Below the pieces are notes generated by a model. That model was not told where the DNA came from. It worked only from the letters and a program-made list of their open reading frames with translations, and made no database searches. Made by a program: the position numbers and the translations under genes. DNA of 64,000 bases, taken from Geodermatophilus sabuli. GTDB taxonomy: Bacteria > Actinomycetota > Actinomycetes > Mycobacteriales > Geodermatophilaceae. Positions within the stretch are counted from its first letter, which is position 1, and each line of letters begins with the position of its first letter. Location: NCBI RefSeq assembly GCF_010686765.1, contig NZ_JAAGWF010000022.1, forward strand, positions 1 to 64,000, read 5' to 3'. Shown here piece by piece: positions 1 through 9,244 of the stretch.

Positions 1-1893
1 TCAGGCGGGCTTGGGCTTGCGGTTCTTGGCCTTGCCGCGCTCGGTCTGGTCGAGCACCACCTTGCGGATGCGCACGGTCGCCGGAGTCACCTCGACGCAC
101 TCGTCCTCGGCGCAGAACTCCAGCGCCTGCTCCAGGTTCAGGATGCGCGGCGGGATCAGCCGCTCCAGCTCCTCGGAGGTGGACTTGCGCATGTTGGTGA
201 GCTTCTTCTCCTTGGTGATGTTCACGTCCATGTCGTCCGGACGGGAGTTCTCACCGACGATCATGCCCTCGTAGACCTCGGTGCCCGGCTGCACCATGAG
301 CTGGCCGCGCTCCTGCAGCGAGAACATCGAGTACGTCGTCGCCACGCCCTGGCGGTCGGCGACCAGCGAGCCGGTCGGGCGGGCGCGCATGTCACCCAGC
401 CACGGCTCGTAGCCCTCGAGGTTGTGGTTGAGGACGCCGGTGCCGCGGGTCTCGGTCAGGAACTCGGTGCGGAACCCGATCAGGCCGCGCGACGGGCAGA
501 TGTACTCCATCCGCGCCCACCCGGTGTCGTGGTGCACCAGGTTCTCCAGCCGCGCGCGACGGGTGGCCAGCGCCTGGGTGAGGGTGCCGACGTACTCGCC
601 CGGGGTGTCGATGGTGACCCGCTCGACCGGCTCGTGCAGCTTGCCGTCGATCTCCTTGGTGACGACGGTCGGGCGGCCGACGGTGAGCTCGAACTCCTCG
701 CGGCGCAGCTGCTCGACGAGGATGGCCAGCGCCAGCTCGCCGCGGCCCTGCATCTCCCAGGTGTCGGGACGGTCGGTGGGCAGCATCCGCACCGACACGT
801 TGCCGACCAGCTCCTGGTCGAGACGGTTCTTGATGAGGCGGGCGGTGAGCTTCTTGCCCGACTTGCCCGAGATCGGCGAGGTGTTGATCCCGATGGTGAT
901 CGAGATCGACGGCTCGTCGACGGTCAGCGGCGGCAGCGGTCGCGGGTCGTTCGGGTCGGCGAGGGTGTCGCCGATCATGATGTCCTCGATGCCGGCGATC
1001 GCGACCAGCTCACCGGGGCCGGCGCTCTCGGCCGGGGTCCGGGTGAGGCCCTCGGTCACGAGCAGCTCGGTGATCTTGACGTTCTTGATCGTGCCGTCGG
1101 TGCGGCACCACGCGACCTGCTGGCCGTTCTTCATCGTGCCGGAGTGGATGCGCAGCAGCGCCAGCCGGCCGAGGTAGGGGGAGGCGTCGAGGTTGGTGAC
1201 CTGCGCACGCAGCGGCTCCTCGGCGTCGTAGACCGGTGCCGGGATGGTGTCCAGCAGGGTCTTCACGAGCGGCGAGAGGTCGGGGCTGTCCGGCGAGGTG
1301 CCGTCGGCGGGCCGGGTGAGCGAGGCCTGCCCGGTCTTGCCGTTGCTGTAGACGATCGGGAAGTCGAGGTTGTCGACGTCCATGCCGGAGTCCTCGAGCA
1401 GCTCCATGAACAGCTCGTAGGTCTCGTCGACGACCTCGCCGATGCGGGCGTCGGAGCGGTCGGTCTTGTTGACCACGAGGATGACCGGCATCCCCTTGCC
1501 CAGCGCCTTGCGCAGCACGAAGCGGGTCTGGGGCAGCGGGCCCTCGGAGGCGTCCACGAGGAGGACGACGCCGTCGACCATCGACAGGCCGCGCTCGACC
1601 TCACCACCGAAGTCGGCGTGACCGGGGGTGTCGACGATGTTGACGACCACCGGGTTGCCGTTCTCGTCGGCCAGGTGGATGGCGGTGTTCTTGGCGAGGA
1701 TGGTGATGCCGCGCTCACGCTCGAGGTCCATCGAGTCCATGACGCGGTCCTGCGTGGAGTCGTTGTCCGTCCCCTCGCCCTTGGCGCGCCCGAGGGCGCC
1801 CGCCTGGCGGAGGAGGGCGTCGACCAGGGTCGTCTTGCCGTGGTCGACGTGGGCGATGATCGCCACGTTGCGCAGGTCGTCGCGGGTGGGCAT
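1..1893 (-). CDS. typA: GTP-binding protein TypA/BipA
   Basis: Ribosome-associated translational GTPase of 630 aa, the usual family length. G1 is AHVDHGKT at residues 14-21, followed by the DTPGH G3 motif and the NKTD G4 motif. After the G domain come the EF-G-like domains II, III and V and the TypA-specific C-terminus, which ends in a basic tail. The family acts in ribosome biogenesis and in stress or low-temperature adaptation. The stop codon is at the very edge of the window but the gene is complete. A GAGGTG ribosome site lies about 9 nt before the ATG. Its downstream neighbour is outside the window. Confidence 0.97.
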   Translation of the reverse strand: MPTRDDLRNVAIIAHVDHGKTTLVDALLRQAGALGRAKGEGTDNDSTQDRVMDSMDLERERGITILAKNTAIHLADENGNPVVVNIVDTPGHADFGGEVERGLSMVDGVVLLVDASEGPLPQTRFVLRKALGKGMPVILVVNKTDRSDARIGEVVDETYELFMELLEDSGMDVDNLDFPIVYSNGKTGQASLTRPADGTSPDSPDLSPLVKTLLDTIPAPVYDAEEPLRAQVTNLDASPYLGRLALLRIHSGTMKNGQQVAWCRTDGTIKNVKITELLVTEGLTRTPAESAGPGELVAIAGIEDIMIGDTLADPNDPRPLPPLTVDEPSISITIGINTSPISGKSGKKLTARLIKNRLDQELVGNVSVRMLPTDRPDTWEMQGRGELALAILVEQLRREEFELTVGRPTVVTKEIDGKLHEPVERVTIDTPGEYVGTLTQALATRRARLENLVHHDTGWARMEYICPSRGLIGFRTEFLTETRGTGVLNHNLEGYEPWLGDMRARPTGSLVADRQGVATTYSMFSLQERGQLMVQPGTEVYEGMIVGENSRPDDMDVNITKEKKLTNMRKSTSEELERLIPPRILNLEQALEFCAEDECVEVTPATVRIRKVVLDQTERGKAKNRKPKPA

Positions 1894-2062
1894 GCGAAGA
1901 GCACCTCAGGGGGAATTCGGGGATTCGGCGCTGAAGATGCGCCCGTCATCTGGGGTAACGGTCGCCGGCCCGGCGACCTTCCCATGGTAGTGGAAGGACC
2001 TCGGCCCCCCTCATCCCTCGCACGCTCGGGACGAGCCTCTGGGCCGAGGCCGAACCGGCCGT

Positions 2063-2395
2063 TCAGGCGCGGTCGGCCACCGCGAACGTCACTCCGGCGG
2101 CGGCCAGGGTGACCAGACTCACCGCCAGCCAGGCGGGCAGCCCGACCCCGATGGCGAGGACGTGGGCCAGCACGAAGGCGGCGACGTAGAGGCCCGCCAG
2201 CCCGAGGGCGACCGCCCAGCCCCGCCGCTGCACCCACAGCCACGCCGCACCGAGCCCGCCGAGCGCGAACACCGCCCCGCCCAGCGCCCGGATGCCGGTC
2301 CCCTGCGCGAGGCCGAAGCCGGCCGCCAGGCCGACGGCGACGAGGGCGGCAGAGGGGAAGCGGGTCCGGGCGCGGGCGAGGGTGGACGTCGTCAT
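2063..2395 (-). CDS. small integral membrane protein, function unknown
   Basis: A 110 aa protein that is almost entirely hydrophobic, with about four predicted membrane segments and a short basic N-terminus. The ATG at 2395 is preferred over an upstream in-frame ATG because a GAGGGAG ribosome site lies about 10 nt before it. I do not recognise a family. It sits alone upstream of typA on the same strand, behind the yceI terminator, so it probably has its own promoter. Confidence 0.7.
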   Translation of the reverse strand: MTTSTLARARTRFPSAALVAVGLAAGFGLAQGTGIRALGGAVFALGGLGAAWLWVQRRGWAVALGLAGLYVAAFVLAHVLAIGVGLPAWLAVSLVTLAAAGVTFAVADRA

Positions 2396-2525
2396 GTCGC
2401 CCAGTCTCCCTCTCGACTCCTCGACGGCTCGATCGCACCGAGATACGCATGCGGACGGTGTCACGGGCCCTCGAGACCGCGCCCAGACGTGTCTGGGCGG
2501 TTCCTCCCCGCGCTCTGAGACGACG

Positions 2526-2557
2526 AGGGGCCCCGGGCGCGAACGCCCGGGGCCCCT
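2526..2557 (-). terminator. GC hairpin downstream of yceI
   Basis: A perfect 14-bp stem (AGGGGCCCCGGGCG and its complement) closed by a CGAA loop, directly after the yceI gene. It has no U-run, as is common for actinobacterial intrinsic terminators. Confidence 0.8.
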
Positions 2558-2559
2558 TC

Positions 2560-2614
2560 GGCCTCCCTCCAGGGGCCCGCCGCGAGCCTGCGAGTGGTGG
2601 GGAGGAGGGAGGCC
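2560..2614. repeat. REP-like palindromic element, copy A
   Basis: 11-bp arms GGCCTCCCTCC (2560-2570) and GGAGGGAGGCC (2604-2614) enclose a core containing GCGAGCCTGCGAGTGG (2582-2597). The same 16-mer recurs at 56888-56903 and a relaxed version at 32069-32094, each inside a GC-rich hairpin. This looks like a dispersed intergenic repeat family. Confidence 0.6.
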
Positions 2615-2619
2615 CTTGC

Positions 2620-3183
2620 TCAGGCGGTGCGGAGCACGGCCTCGATCTCGAGCTCGACGGTGATCTTGTCCCCGACGACCACGCCGCCGCCGTCCATCGG
2701 CATGTCGATGTCGACGCCGAAGGCCTTGCGGGAGATCTCGGTCTTGGCGGAGAAGCCGGCGCGCGTGCCGCCGTAGGCGTCGGGGCCGAAGCCGTTGAGC
2801 TCCAGCTCCAGGGTGACCGGCTTGGTGATGCCCTTGATGGTCAGGTCACCGAGGACCGACCAGTCGGCGCCGTCGGTGCGGACCTCGGTGGAGCGGAACG
2901 TCATGACGGTGTGGTTGCCCACGTCGAAGAAGTCGGCGGAGCGGATGTGCGCGTCGCGCTGCTCCTGCCGGGTGTCGATGGAGTCCATGTCGACGGTGGC
3001 GGTGACCGTGGACTGCGTCGGGTCAGCGGCGGTGGTGATCTCGCCGGAGAACTCGCGGAAGTAGCCCCGGACCTTGCTGACCATCATGTGGCGCACGGAG
3101 AAGCCGACGGTGGAGTGGCTGGCGTCGATGTCCCAGGTGCCGGCGACGTAGCCGGGGATCTGCGTGGTGGCGGTGCTGGTCAT
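2620..3183 (-). CDS. YceI family lipocalin-like protein
   Basis: 187 aa covering one YceI domain end to end, starting with the typical W-x-I-D-x-x-H-S motif near residue 17. YceI folds are lipocalin-like beta barrels that bind polyisoprenoid or other amphiphilic ligands. No signal peptide is visible, so this copy is probably cytoplasmic, as are many actinobacterial YceI proteins. A GGGAGA ribosome site precedes the ATG. It is divergent from a MarR gene across an 86-bp intergenic region with paired direct repeats, so MarR control is likely (inference). Confidence 0.93.
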   Translation of the reverse strand: MTSTATTQIPGYVAGTWDIDASHSTVGFSVRHMMVSKVRGYFREFSGEITTAADPTQSTVTATVDMDSIDTRQEQRDAHIRSADFFDVGNHTVMTFRSTEVRTDGADWSVLGDLTIKGITKPVTLELELNGFGPDAYGGTRAGFSAKTEISRKAFGVDIDMPMDGGGVVVGDKITVELEIEAVLRTA

Positions 3184-3195
3184 GAGTTCTCCCAG

Positions 3196-3247
3196 TAGTT
3201 GAGTGTTTGACCTTCTGCTCGACCGTAGCGTAGTTGAAGGCTTGACT
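3196..3247. promoter_or_regulatory. two direct repeats, candidate MarR operators
   Basis: TAGTTGA-N4-TTGAC occurs at 3196-3211 and again at 3231-3246, 35 bp start to start. The second copy covers the proposed -35 of the marR promoter. Position between yceI and marR and this overlap suggest autorepression and co-control (inference). Confidence 0.6.
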
Positions 3248-3263
3248 ATTCCGCCAGTACCCT
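3234..3263 (+). promoter_or_regulatory. leaderless promoter of the MarR gene
   Basis: TTGAAG (3234-3239), 18-bp spacer, TACCCT (3258-3263). The ATG begins 6 nt after the -10, so the transcript should start at or near the start codon. Confidence 0.6.
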
Positions 3264-3269
3264 GGGCGC

Positions 3270-3773
3270 ATGACCGCGCGCGTGTCCGTCGCTCCCCAGG
3301 ACCCAGTGGAGTTCCCCGGGGAGCCCCGCTGGCTCGACGCCGACGAGCAGCGGGCGTGGCGGGCCTGGCTCTACAGCGCCCAGCTGCTGATGGACCGGCT
3401 CGACCGGGAGCTGACCCACGAGACCGGCATCTCGCACGCGTACTACGAGATCCTCGTCGCGCTCTCGGAGACCGAGGGCCGGATGCTCCGGATGAGCGAG
3501 CTGGCCGACCGCTGCCTGTCCTCCCGCAGCCGGCTGTCGCACGCGGTGTCGCGGCTCGAGGAACGCGGGTGGGTGCGCCGGCAGATCTGCCCCGAGGACG
3601 GCCGCGGTCAGCTCGCCGTCCTCACCGACGAGGGGTTCGCCGCACTGGAGGCCGCCGCGCCGGTGCACGTCGGGAGCGTGCGGGCGCACCTGTTCGACCA
3701 GCTCTCGCCCGGGCAGGTGGAGGCGATGCGCGACCTCGGGGAGACCCTGCTGCGCCACCTCGGCCCGCGCTGA
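3270..3773 (+). CDS. MarR family transcriptional regulator
   Basis: 167 aa with a MarR winged helix-turn-helix at about residues 60-125, including LRMSELADRCLSSRS, the recognition-helix run LSHAVSRLEERGWV and the wing EDGRGQ. Helices at both ends form the dimer interface. It probably senses a small ligand or oxidant and represses yceI and itself, judged from its divergent position and the overlapping repeats. No Ohr-type cysteine is present near the N-terminus, so ligand rather than thiol sensing is more likely. Confidence 0.93.
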   Translation: MTARVSVAPQDPVEFPGEPRWLDADEQRAWRAWLYSAQLLMDRLDRELTHETGISHAYYEILVALSETEGRMLRMSELADRCLSSRSRLSHAVSRLEERGWVRRQICPEDGRGQLAVLTDEGFAALEAAAPVHVGSVRAHLFDQLSPGQVEAMRDLGETLLRHLGPR

Positions 3774-3841
3774 GCGGGGTCGGACCCCGGACTGACGTGC
3801 GGGTCATCCCGCGGGTGGACGACGGCGGCTCCGCCGCTGCC

Positions 3842-3847
3842 TAGGGT
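3842..3847 (+). promoter_or_regulatory. -10 of leaderless histidine kinase promoter
   Basis: TAGGGT is followed by 7 nt and then the ATG at 3855, matching the TANNNT spacing seen before many starts in this window. Confidence 0.55.
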
Positions 3848-3854
3848 CGTCGCG

Positions 3855-5039
3855 ATGGACGAGCGACCACCCCTGCAGCGGCTGGAGGCGTGGTTGCGCG
3901 ACCATCCCCTGCTGGTGGACGCAGGGACAGCCGCGCTCGTGTGCTTCGTGACCGTCGTGCTCCCTGCGGGTGCCTTCGTCGCCCAGGGGCCGGCCGTGGT
4001 CGTCGGGCTGCTGCTCACGATCCCGCTGGCCTGGCGGCGCCGCCGGCCGGTCCCCGCGGCGGCGACCGTCGTCGCCGCCGGGCTGCTGGAACTGGCGGTC
4101 GTGGACGAGTTCCTCCCCGCCAACGTCTCGGCGCTGGTGATGGTGCACGCGCTGGCCGCCTACGCCCCGCGCTGGGCCGGCCGGGCCGGGCTGGCGCTGG
4201 GCCTGCTCGGCGCCGTGCTCGCCGGGCTGCGCTACTTCGCCACGAACGCCACCGACGCGCTCGTCCCCAGCGTCGGCTCGATCGGCGTCGCCGTCGTCGC
4301 CGCCTGGGCGCTGGGCGACCTGCGCCGGGCTCGGCTCCGGAGGCTGGACGACCTGCACGAGCGGGCCCGCCTGCTGGAGCTGGAACGGGCGGCCGAGATG
4401 CGGCTGGCCGCCACCGCCGAGCGGGCCCGCATCGCCCGTGAGATGCACGACGTGGTGGCCCACTCCCTCTCGGTCGTGATCGCCCAGGCCGACGGCGGCC
4501 GGTACGCCGGGCGCACCGACCCCGACGCCGCCACCGGCGCGCTCGAGGCCATCGCCGCCACCGGCCGCCAGGCACTGACCGACATGCGCGGCCTGCTCGG
4601 GGTCCTGCGGGAGGACGGCCGGGAGGAGTACGCCCCACAGCCGGACGTCTCCGCCGTCGCCGGCCTGGTGGAGGAGGTGCGGGCCAGCGGTCTGGACGTC
4701 GACCTGCTGGTCGAGGGCGTGCCGCAGCCCCTGCCCGCCGGGCCGCAGCTGGCCGCCTACCGGATCGTGCAGGAGTCGCTGACCAACGTGCTCAAGCACG
4801 CCGGTCCGGCCGGCCGGGCCTGGGTGCGGCTGCACTGGCGGCCCGACGGGCTGGAGGTCGCCGTCCTCGACGACGGCCGCGGCGCGTCGGCGGCGATGGT
4901 GTCCTCCGACGGCCAGGGACAGGGGGTGCTCGGCATGCGGGAGCGCGCGCGGTTGCACGGCGGCCGGCTGGACGCCGGCCCCCGCGCCGGCGGCGGATTC
5001 GGCGTGCACGCCCTGCTCCCCTACCGGCCGGCCCGGTGA
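3855..5039 (+). CDS. NarL-type sensor histidine kinase
   Basis: 394 aa membrane histidine kinase of the DesK/NarX class. About four to five membrane segments fill residues 20-155, followed by a coiled linker. The HisKA_3 dimerisation domain has the phospho-acceptor H198 in EMHDVVAHSL, and an HATPase domain follows with the N-box (ESLTNVLKHA) and the G-box around DDGRG. There is no extracellular sensor domain, so sensing is probably in the membrane, as in envelope-stress kinases. The stop overlaps the GTG of the response regulator by 4 nt, which indicates a coupled pair. Confidence 0.95.
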   Translation: MDERPPLQRLEAWLRDHPLLVDAGTAALVCFVTVVLPAGAFVAQGPAVVVGLLLTIPLAWRRRRPVPAAATVVAAGLLELAVVDEFLPANVSALVMVHALAAYAPRWAGRAGLALGLLGAVLAGLRYFATNATDALVPSVGSIGVAVVAAWALGDLRRARLRRLDDLHERARLLELERAAEMRLAATAERARIAREMHDVVAHSLSVVIAQADGGRYAGRTDPDAATGALEAIAATGRQALTDMRGLLGVLREDGREEYAPQPDVSAVAGLVEEVRASGLDVDLLVEGVPQPLPAGPQLAAYRIVQESLTNVLKHAGPAGRAWVRLHWRPDGLEVAVLDDGRGASAAMVSSDGQGQGVLGMRERARLHGGRLDAGPRAGGGFGVHALLPYRPAR

Positions 5040-5734
5040 GCGCGCCCATCCGGGTCGCACTCGTCGACGACCAGCAGATGGTGCGGGCGGGCTTCCGCAT
5101 GGTGATCGACTCCCAGCCCGACCTGACCGTCGTCGGTGAGGCCGGCACCGGGGCCGAGGCGGTGGCCGTGCTGGCCCGGACGCCGGCCGACGTCGTCCTG
5201 ATGGACGTGCGGATGCCGGAGATGGACGGCATCGAGGCCACTCGGCGGGTCACCGCGCTGCCCGATCCGCCGCGGGTCGTCGTCCTGACCACGTTCGACC
5301 TCGACGAGTACGTCGTCGCCGCGATCGGCGCGGGGGCCAGCGGCTTCCTGCTCAAGGACGCGCCTCCCGAGGAGATGCTCGCCGCCGTCCGCACCGTGCA
5401 CGCCGGGGACTCGGTCATCGCGGCCAGCTCCACCCGCCGGCTGCTGCAGCACGTGGCGCCGATGCTGCGCGGGACGCCGTCGACGGCTCCGCCCGCGGCC
5501 GACGCCCTGGCCGAGCTGACCCCGCGGGAGCGCGAGGTGCTGGTGGAGATGGCCTACGGGGCGACCAACACCGAGATCGCGGCCCGGTTCGTCGTCAGCG
5601 AGGCGACGGTGAAGACCCACGTCGGCCGGGTGCTGGCCAAGACCGGCTCGCGCGACCGCGTGCAGGCGGTCGTGCTGGCCTACCGGACCGGGCTGGTGTC
5701 CCCGGCCGACCTCCTCCGCGACGCCCCCGCCTAG
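5036..5734 (+). CDS. LuxR/NarL-type response regulator
   Basis: 232 aa. An N-terminal receiver domain carries D11-D12 and phospho-acceptor D57 (LMDVRMPEMDG), with the conserved Lys in FLLKDA. A C-terminal LuxR helix-turn-helix follows (LTPREREVLVEMAYGATNTE). It is the cognate partner of the overlapping kinase. The ABC exporter genes that follow within 230 bp are the obvious target, as in many actinobacterial drug-efflux modules (inference). Confidence 0.96.
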   Translation: MSAPIRVALVDDQQMVRAGFRMVIDSQPDLTVVGEAGTGAEAVAVLARTPADVVLMDVRMPEMDGIEATRRVTALPDPPRVVVLTTFDLDEYVVAAIGAGASGFLLKDAPPEEMLAAVRTVHAGDSVIAASSTRRLLQHVAPMLRGTPSTAPPAADALAELTPREREVLVEMAYGATNTEIAARFVVSEATVKTHVGRVLAKTGSRDRVQAVVLAYRTGLVSPADLLRDAPA

Positions 5735-5736
5735 GT

Positions 5737-5824
5737 CCCGGGAGTTCCCGCGGAAGAGCCCCGGGAGTGTCCGCGGCAAGGCCCGGGGTCCCCGCGGAGG
5801 GGCCCGGGGGGGTGTCGCGGGGAG
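5737..5824. repeat. four tandem copies of a 22-23 bp GC repeat
   Basis: Units beginning CCCGGG...CCGCGG start at about 5737, 5760, 5782 and 5803, each roughly CCCGGGAGTGTCCGCGGCAAG with drift. They fill most of the 225-bp gap between the response regulator and the ABC operon. The first two copies are the best conserved. They could be regulator sites or a local expansion. Confidence 0.65.
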
Positions 5825-5959
5825 GGCGGCGGTCCGTCCGGGGGATGAGGGGGCGTCGGCCCACGAGGGGACGGCGGGATCGCCCCGTGCTCCGACGCGG
5901 ACGACGGGCCCGGACCGGCAGCGTGGTCCCCGTTCCGATCCCCGCGCCCGGAGGTGCCC

Positions 5960-6733
5960 GTGTCCGCTCCCGTCCCCGTCCTGACCGTGCCCGGCGAGCC
6001 GCCGTCCTCGGCCGCCGCCGTGCGGGCCGCCGGCCTGACCAAGACCCACGGCAGCGGGGAGACCGCGGTGCACGCCCTCGCGGGGGTGGACGTCGCCTTC
6101 GCCCGCGGCGCCTTCACCGCGATCATGGGTCCCTCCGGGTCGGGCAAGTCGACCCTCATGCACTGCCTGGCCGGCCTGGACTCCGCCACCGCCGGCTCGG
6201 TGTGGCTCGGCGACACGGAGCTGACCAGCCTGCGCGACGACGCGTTGACCCGGCTGCGCCGCGAGCGGATCGGCTTCGTCTTCCAGTCGTTCAACCTGCT
6301 GCCGGTGCTCGACGCACGGGAGAACATCGTGCTGCCGCTGCAGCTGGCCGGCCGCCGTCCCGACCCCGCGTGGTTCGACGCGGTGGTCGCCCGCCTCGGC
6401 CTCCGGGAGCGGCTCCGGCACCGCCCCGCGGAGCTGTCCGGCGGGCAGCAGCAGCGCGTCGCCGTCGCGCGGGCGCTGCTCCCCCGCCCCGACGTCGTCT
6501 TCGCCGACGAGCCGACCGGCAACCTGGACTCGCGCACCGGCGCCGAGGTCCTGGACCTGCTGCGCAGCAGCGTCCGGGAGACCGGCCAGACCGTCGTGAT
6601 GGTCACCCACGACCCGATCGCCGCGGCCTACGCCGACCGCGTCGTGCTGCTGGCCGACGGCCGGCTGGCCGGGGAGATCGACGCCCCGACCGCCGACTCG
6701 GTGGTCTCCGCGCTGCGCGGACTGGGAGCCTGA
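5960..6733 (+). CDS. ABC transporter ATPase, MacB/LolD type
   Basis: 257 aa. Walker A GPSGSGKST is at about residues 57-65, the Q-loop is in FVFQSFNLLP, the signature is LSGGQQQR, and Walker B/D-loop is [12 protein letters not shown]. It is the nucleotide-binding subunit for the FtsX-type permease that follows after 1 nt. The GTG at 5960 is chosen over 5954 because GGAGG at 5950-5954 leaves 5 nt to it and none to the earlier codon. Such pairs work as mechanotransmission exporters or lipoprotein and antimicrobial-peptide pumps. Confidence 0.95.
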   Translation: MSAPVPVLTVPGEPPSSAAAVRAAGLTKTHGSGETAVHALAGVDVAFARGAFTAIMGPSGSGKSTLMHCLAGLDSATAGSVWLGDTELTSLRDDALTRLRRERIGFVFQSFNLLPVLDARENIVLPLQLAGRRPDPAWFDAVVARLGLRERLRHRPAELSGGQQQRVAVARALLPRPDVVFADEPTGNLDSRTGAEVLDLLRSSVRETGQTVVMVTHDPIAAAYADRVVLLADGRLAGEIDAPTADSVVSALRGLGA

Positions 6734-6734
6734 C

Positions 6735-9203
6735 GTGCGTTCGGTGACCCTCGCGTCGGTCCGCGCGCACGCCGGGCGGCTGGTCGCCTCCTGCCTGGCG
6801 ATCGTGCTCGCCGTCGCCTTCGTCGTCGCCACGCTGGTGCTCAACGAGACCACCCGCAGCACCGTGCTGACCGCCGCCGGGGCGCAGTACGTCGGCGCGG
6901 ACGCCGTGGTCGGCACCGACGACGGCAGCTCCCTGCTCGACGCGGTGCCGACGGTCAGCGCCGTGGACGGCGTCGCGGCCGTGGCCCCGGAGTGGCAGAC
7001 CTCCGTGCAGGCCGTGCTCCCCGGCCGGACCGGCGCGGAGTTCCTGCTGGTCGGCACCGCGGCCGACGACGCCGCGCTGCGCTGGCAGCGGCTGGCCGAC
7101 GGCGCCCTGCCCGACCGGGCCGGGGAGGTCGCCGTCAGCGACCGGGTCACCGCCGAGGTCGGGGACGTGCTGCAGGTGGTCGGCGTCGCGCCGGACGGGA
7201 CCGGGTCCACCGCGGAGGTCACCGTGACCGGGGTGGTGGACCTCGGCGGTGACCCGGAGGCCGGGCTCTACGGCCGGGCCTGGGCCACCCCCGAGCAGGC
7301 CCAGGCGTGGGGCGCGGCCGACCCCACCGAGCTGCGGATCGCCGGAGCACCCGGCACCGACCCGGAGCTGCTGGCCGCCGCCGTCCGGGACGCCCTCCCC
7401 GACGAGGGGATCACCGTGCGCACCGGCACCGAGCAGGCCGAGGTCCGGGCGGCGTCGATGCTCGGCAACGCCACCGCGCTGGCCGCCGTCCTGCTGGTGT
7501 TCGGCACGGTCGCGGTCGTCGTGGCTGGTCTGGTCATCGCCAACACCTTCGCAGTCCTGCTGGCCCAGCGGACCCGCGAACTGGCCCTGCTGCGCTGCGT
7601 GGGCGCGACCGCCCGGCAGGTGCGGCGCAGCGTGCTCGGCGAGGCGGCGCTGACCGGCCTGGCCGCCTCGCTCCTCGGGGTCGGCGCCGGCATCGGGCTG
7701 GCCGCGGTCGTGTCCCGGCTGGCCGAGGGCGTCGACTCGCCCGTGCCCCTGTCGGGGCTGTCCGTGCCGTGGCCGGCCGTCGCCGCCGGTCTGGCCGTCG
7801 GCGTGCTGACCACGCTGCTGGCCGCCCTCGCCCCCGCGCGCGGCGCCACCCGGGTGGCGCCGCTGGCGGCCCTGCGCCCCACGGACCCGGCGCCGCTGCA
7901 CTCCCGGCCCGGCGTCCTCCGGCTGGTGCTCGGCCTGCTGCTGCTCCTGCCCGGCGCGGCGCTGCTGGTCCTGGGCGTCCTCCTGCCCCACGTGCTGGTC
8001 GCCCTGCCCGGCGGGGTGCTGAGCTTCCTCGGGGTGGTGCTCCTGGCCCAGCGTGCCGTGCCCCCGGTGGTCCGGGCGGCCGGCGGGCTGGTCACCCGGG
8101 CCGGCGGGGTGCCGGCCCGGCTCGCTGCGGGCAACGCCACCCGCAACCCCGGGCGGACGGCGGCGACGGCGACCGCGCTGCTCATCGGCGTCACCCTCAC
8201 CACCGCGATGGTGGTCGGCACCGCGTCCACCCGGGCGAGCGCGAGCGCCGGGCTGGCCGCCGCCTACCCCGCCGACGTGGTCGTCGAGGGCCTCTCCGGT
8301 CAGCTGCCGGGCACCCTGCTGCCCCAGCTCGAGGGCGTCGACGGCGTCGCGGGCGGGACGGCGCTGCGCTCGGCGGAGGTCACCGGCCCCGACGGCCAGG
8401 CCTGGACCGCCTCCGGGGTCGACGCGGCCACCGCCGTCCCGGTGCTGCGGTCGACCGTGGACACCCCGCTGCCCGACTCGGGCGAGGTGGTGGTGCCCGA
8501 GTGGCAGGCGGAGGCGTGGGCGGTGACCGACGGCGACGTCGTCTCGCTGGACGGACCGGCCGGCTCGGCGCCACTGCGCGTCCAGGTGGCCGAGGAGTCG
8601 CCGCTGCTGCTCACCGGTGCCGATCTCGCCCGCCTCGACCCGGCCGCGCCGGTCGGCCAGCTGTGGCTGCGGCTGGCCGACGCCGAGGCGGGGGCTCAGG
8701 ACGCCGTCGTCGACGCGGTCACCGACACCGTGGGGACGGCGGTCGGCGACGCGCAGGTCACCGGGGTGGTCAGCCTGCGCCGGCAGATGAACGAGGTGCT
8801 CGACGTGCTGCTGCTCGTGGTGACCGGCCTGCTCGGCGTCGCCGTGGTCATCGCCCTGATCGGCGTCGGCAACACGCTGGCGCTGTCGGTGGTGGAGCGC
8901 CGGCAGGAGAACGGCCTGCTGCGGGCCATGGGCCTCACCCGGCGGCAGCTGCGCGGGCTGCTGGCCTGGGAGTCGGTGCTGGTGGCCGGGGTCGCCGCGG
9001 TGCTGGGCGTCGTCCTCGGGGGGGTCTACGGGATGGCCGGGACCGCGTCGGTGCTGGGCATGGCCGGCGAGGTGGTGCTCGCGGTGCCGTGGCTGCAGGT
9101 GGCGGCGATCGTGGTCGTCGCGACGGTGGCCGGGCTGCTGGCCTCGGTGCTGCCCGCCCGCTGCGCCGTCCGCACGCCCCCGGTGGCCGCTCTCGCCGGC
9201 TGA
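6735..9203 (+). CDS. ABC transporter permease with duplicated FtsX domains
   Basis: 822 aa. It has an N-terminal membrane helix, an extracytoplasmic MacB_PCD-like region at about 40-240, an FtsX core of three helices at about 245-365, four extra hydrophobic segments, then a second extracytoplasmic region and a second FtsX core at the C-terminus. This 10-helix layout is typical of BceB- or YtrF-like and actinobacterial antimicrobial-peptide exporters. It follows its ATPase by 1 nt and the two-component genes upstream. Substrate unknown. Confidence 0.93.
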   Translation: MRSVTLASVRAHAGRLVASCLAIVLAVAFVVATLVLNETTRSTVLTAAGAQYVGADAVVGTDDGSSLLDAVPTVSAVDGVAAVAPEWQTSVQAVLPGRTGAEFLLVGTAADDAALRWQRLADGALPDRAGEVAVSDRVTAEVGDVLQVVGVAPDGTGSTAEVTVTGVVDLGGDPEAGLYGRAWATPEQAQAWGAADPTELRIAGAPGTDPELLAAAVRDALPDEGITVRTGTEQAEVRAASMLGNATALAAVLLVFGTVAVVVAGLVIANTFAVLLAQRTRELALLRCVGATARQVRRSVLGEAALTGLAASLLGVGAGIGLAAVVSRLAEGVDSPVPLSGLSVPWPAVAAGLAVGVLTTLLAALAPARGATRVAPLAALRPTDPAPLHSRPGVLRLVLGLLLLLPGAALLVLGVLLPHVLVALPGGVLSFLGVVLLAQRAVPPVVRAAGGLVTRAGGVPARLAAGNATRNPGRTAATATALLIGVTLTTAMVVGTASTRASASAGLAAAYPADVVVEGLSGQLPGTLLPQLEGVDGVAGGTALRSAEVTGPDGQAWTASGVDAATAVPVLRSTVDTPLPDSGEVVVPEWQAEAWAVTDGDVVSLDGPAGSAPLRVQVAEESPLLLTGADLARLDPAAPVGQLWLRLADAEAGAQDAVVDAVTDTVGTAVGDAQVTGVVSLRRQMNEVLDVLLLVVTGLLGVAVVIALIGVGNTLALSVVERRQENGLLRAMGLTRRQLRGLLAWESVLVAGVAAVLGVVLGGVYGMAGTASVLGMAGEVVLAVPWLQVAAIVVVATVAGLLASVLPARCAVRTPPVAALAG

Positions 9204-9206
9204 GCC

Positions 9207-9243
9207 GGGAGGGGTCCGCCGGCGCCGTCCCGGCGGGCCTCCC
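9207..9243. terminator. bidirectional terminator between convergent genes
   Basis: GGGAGG-GGT-CCGCCGG, loop CGCCGTC, then CCGGCGG-G-CCTCCC. It fills the gap between the permease stop and the hrpB stop and can serve both. Confidence 0.7.
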
Positions 9244-9244
9244 C

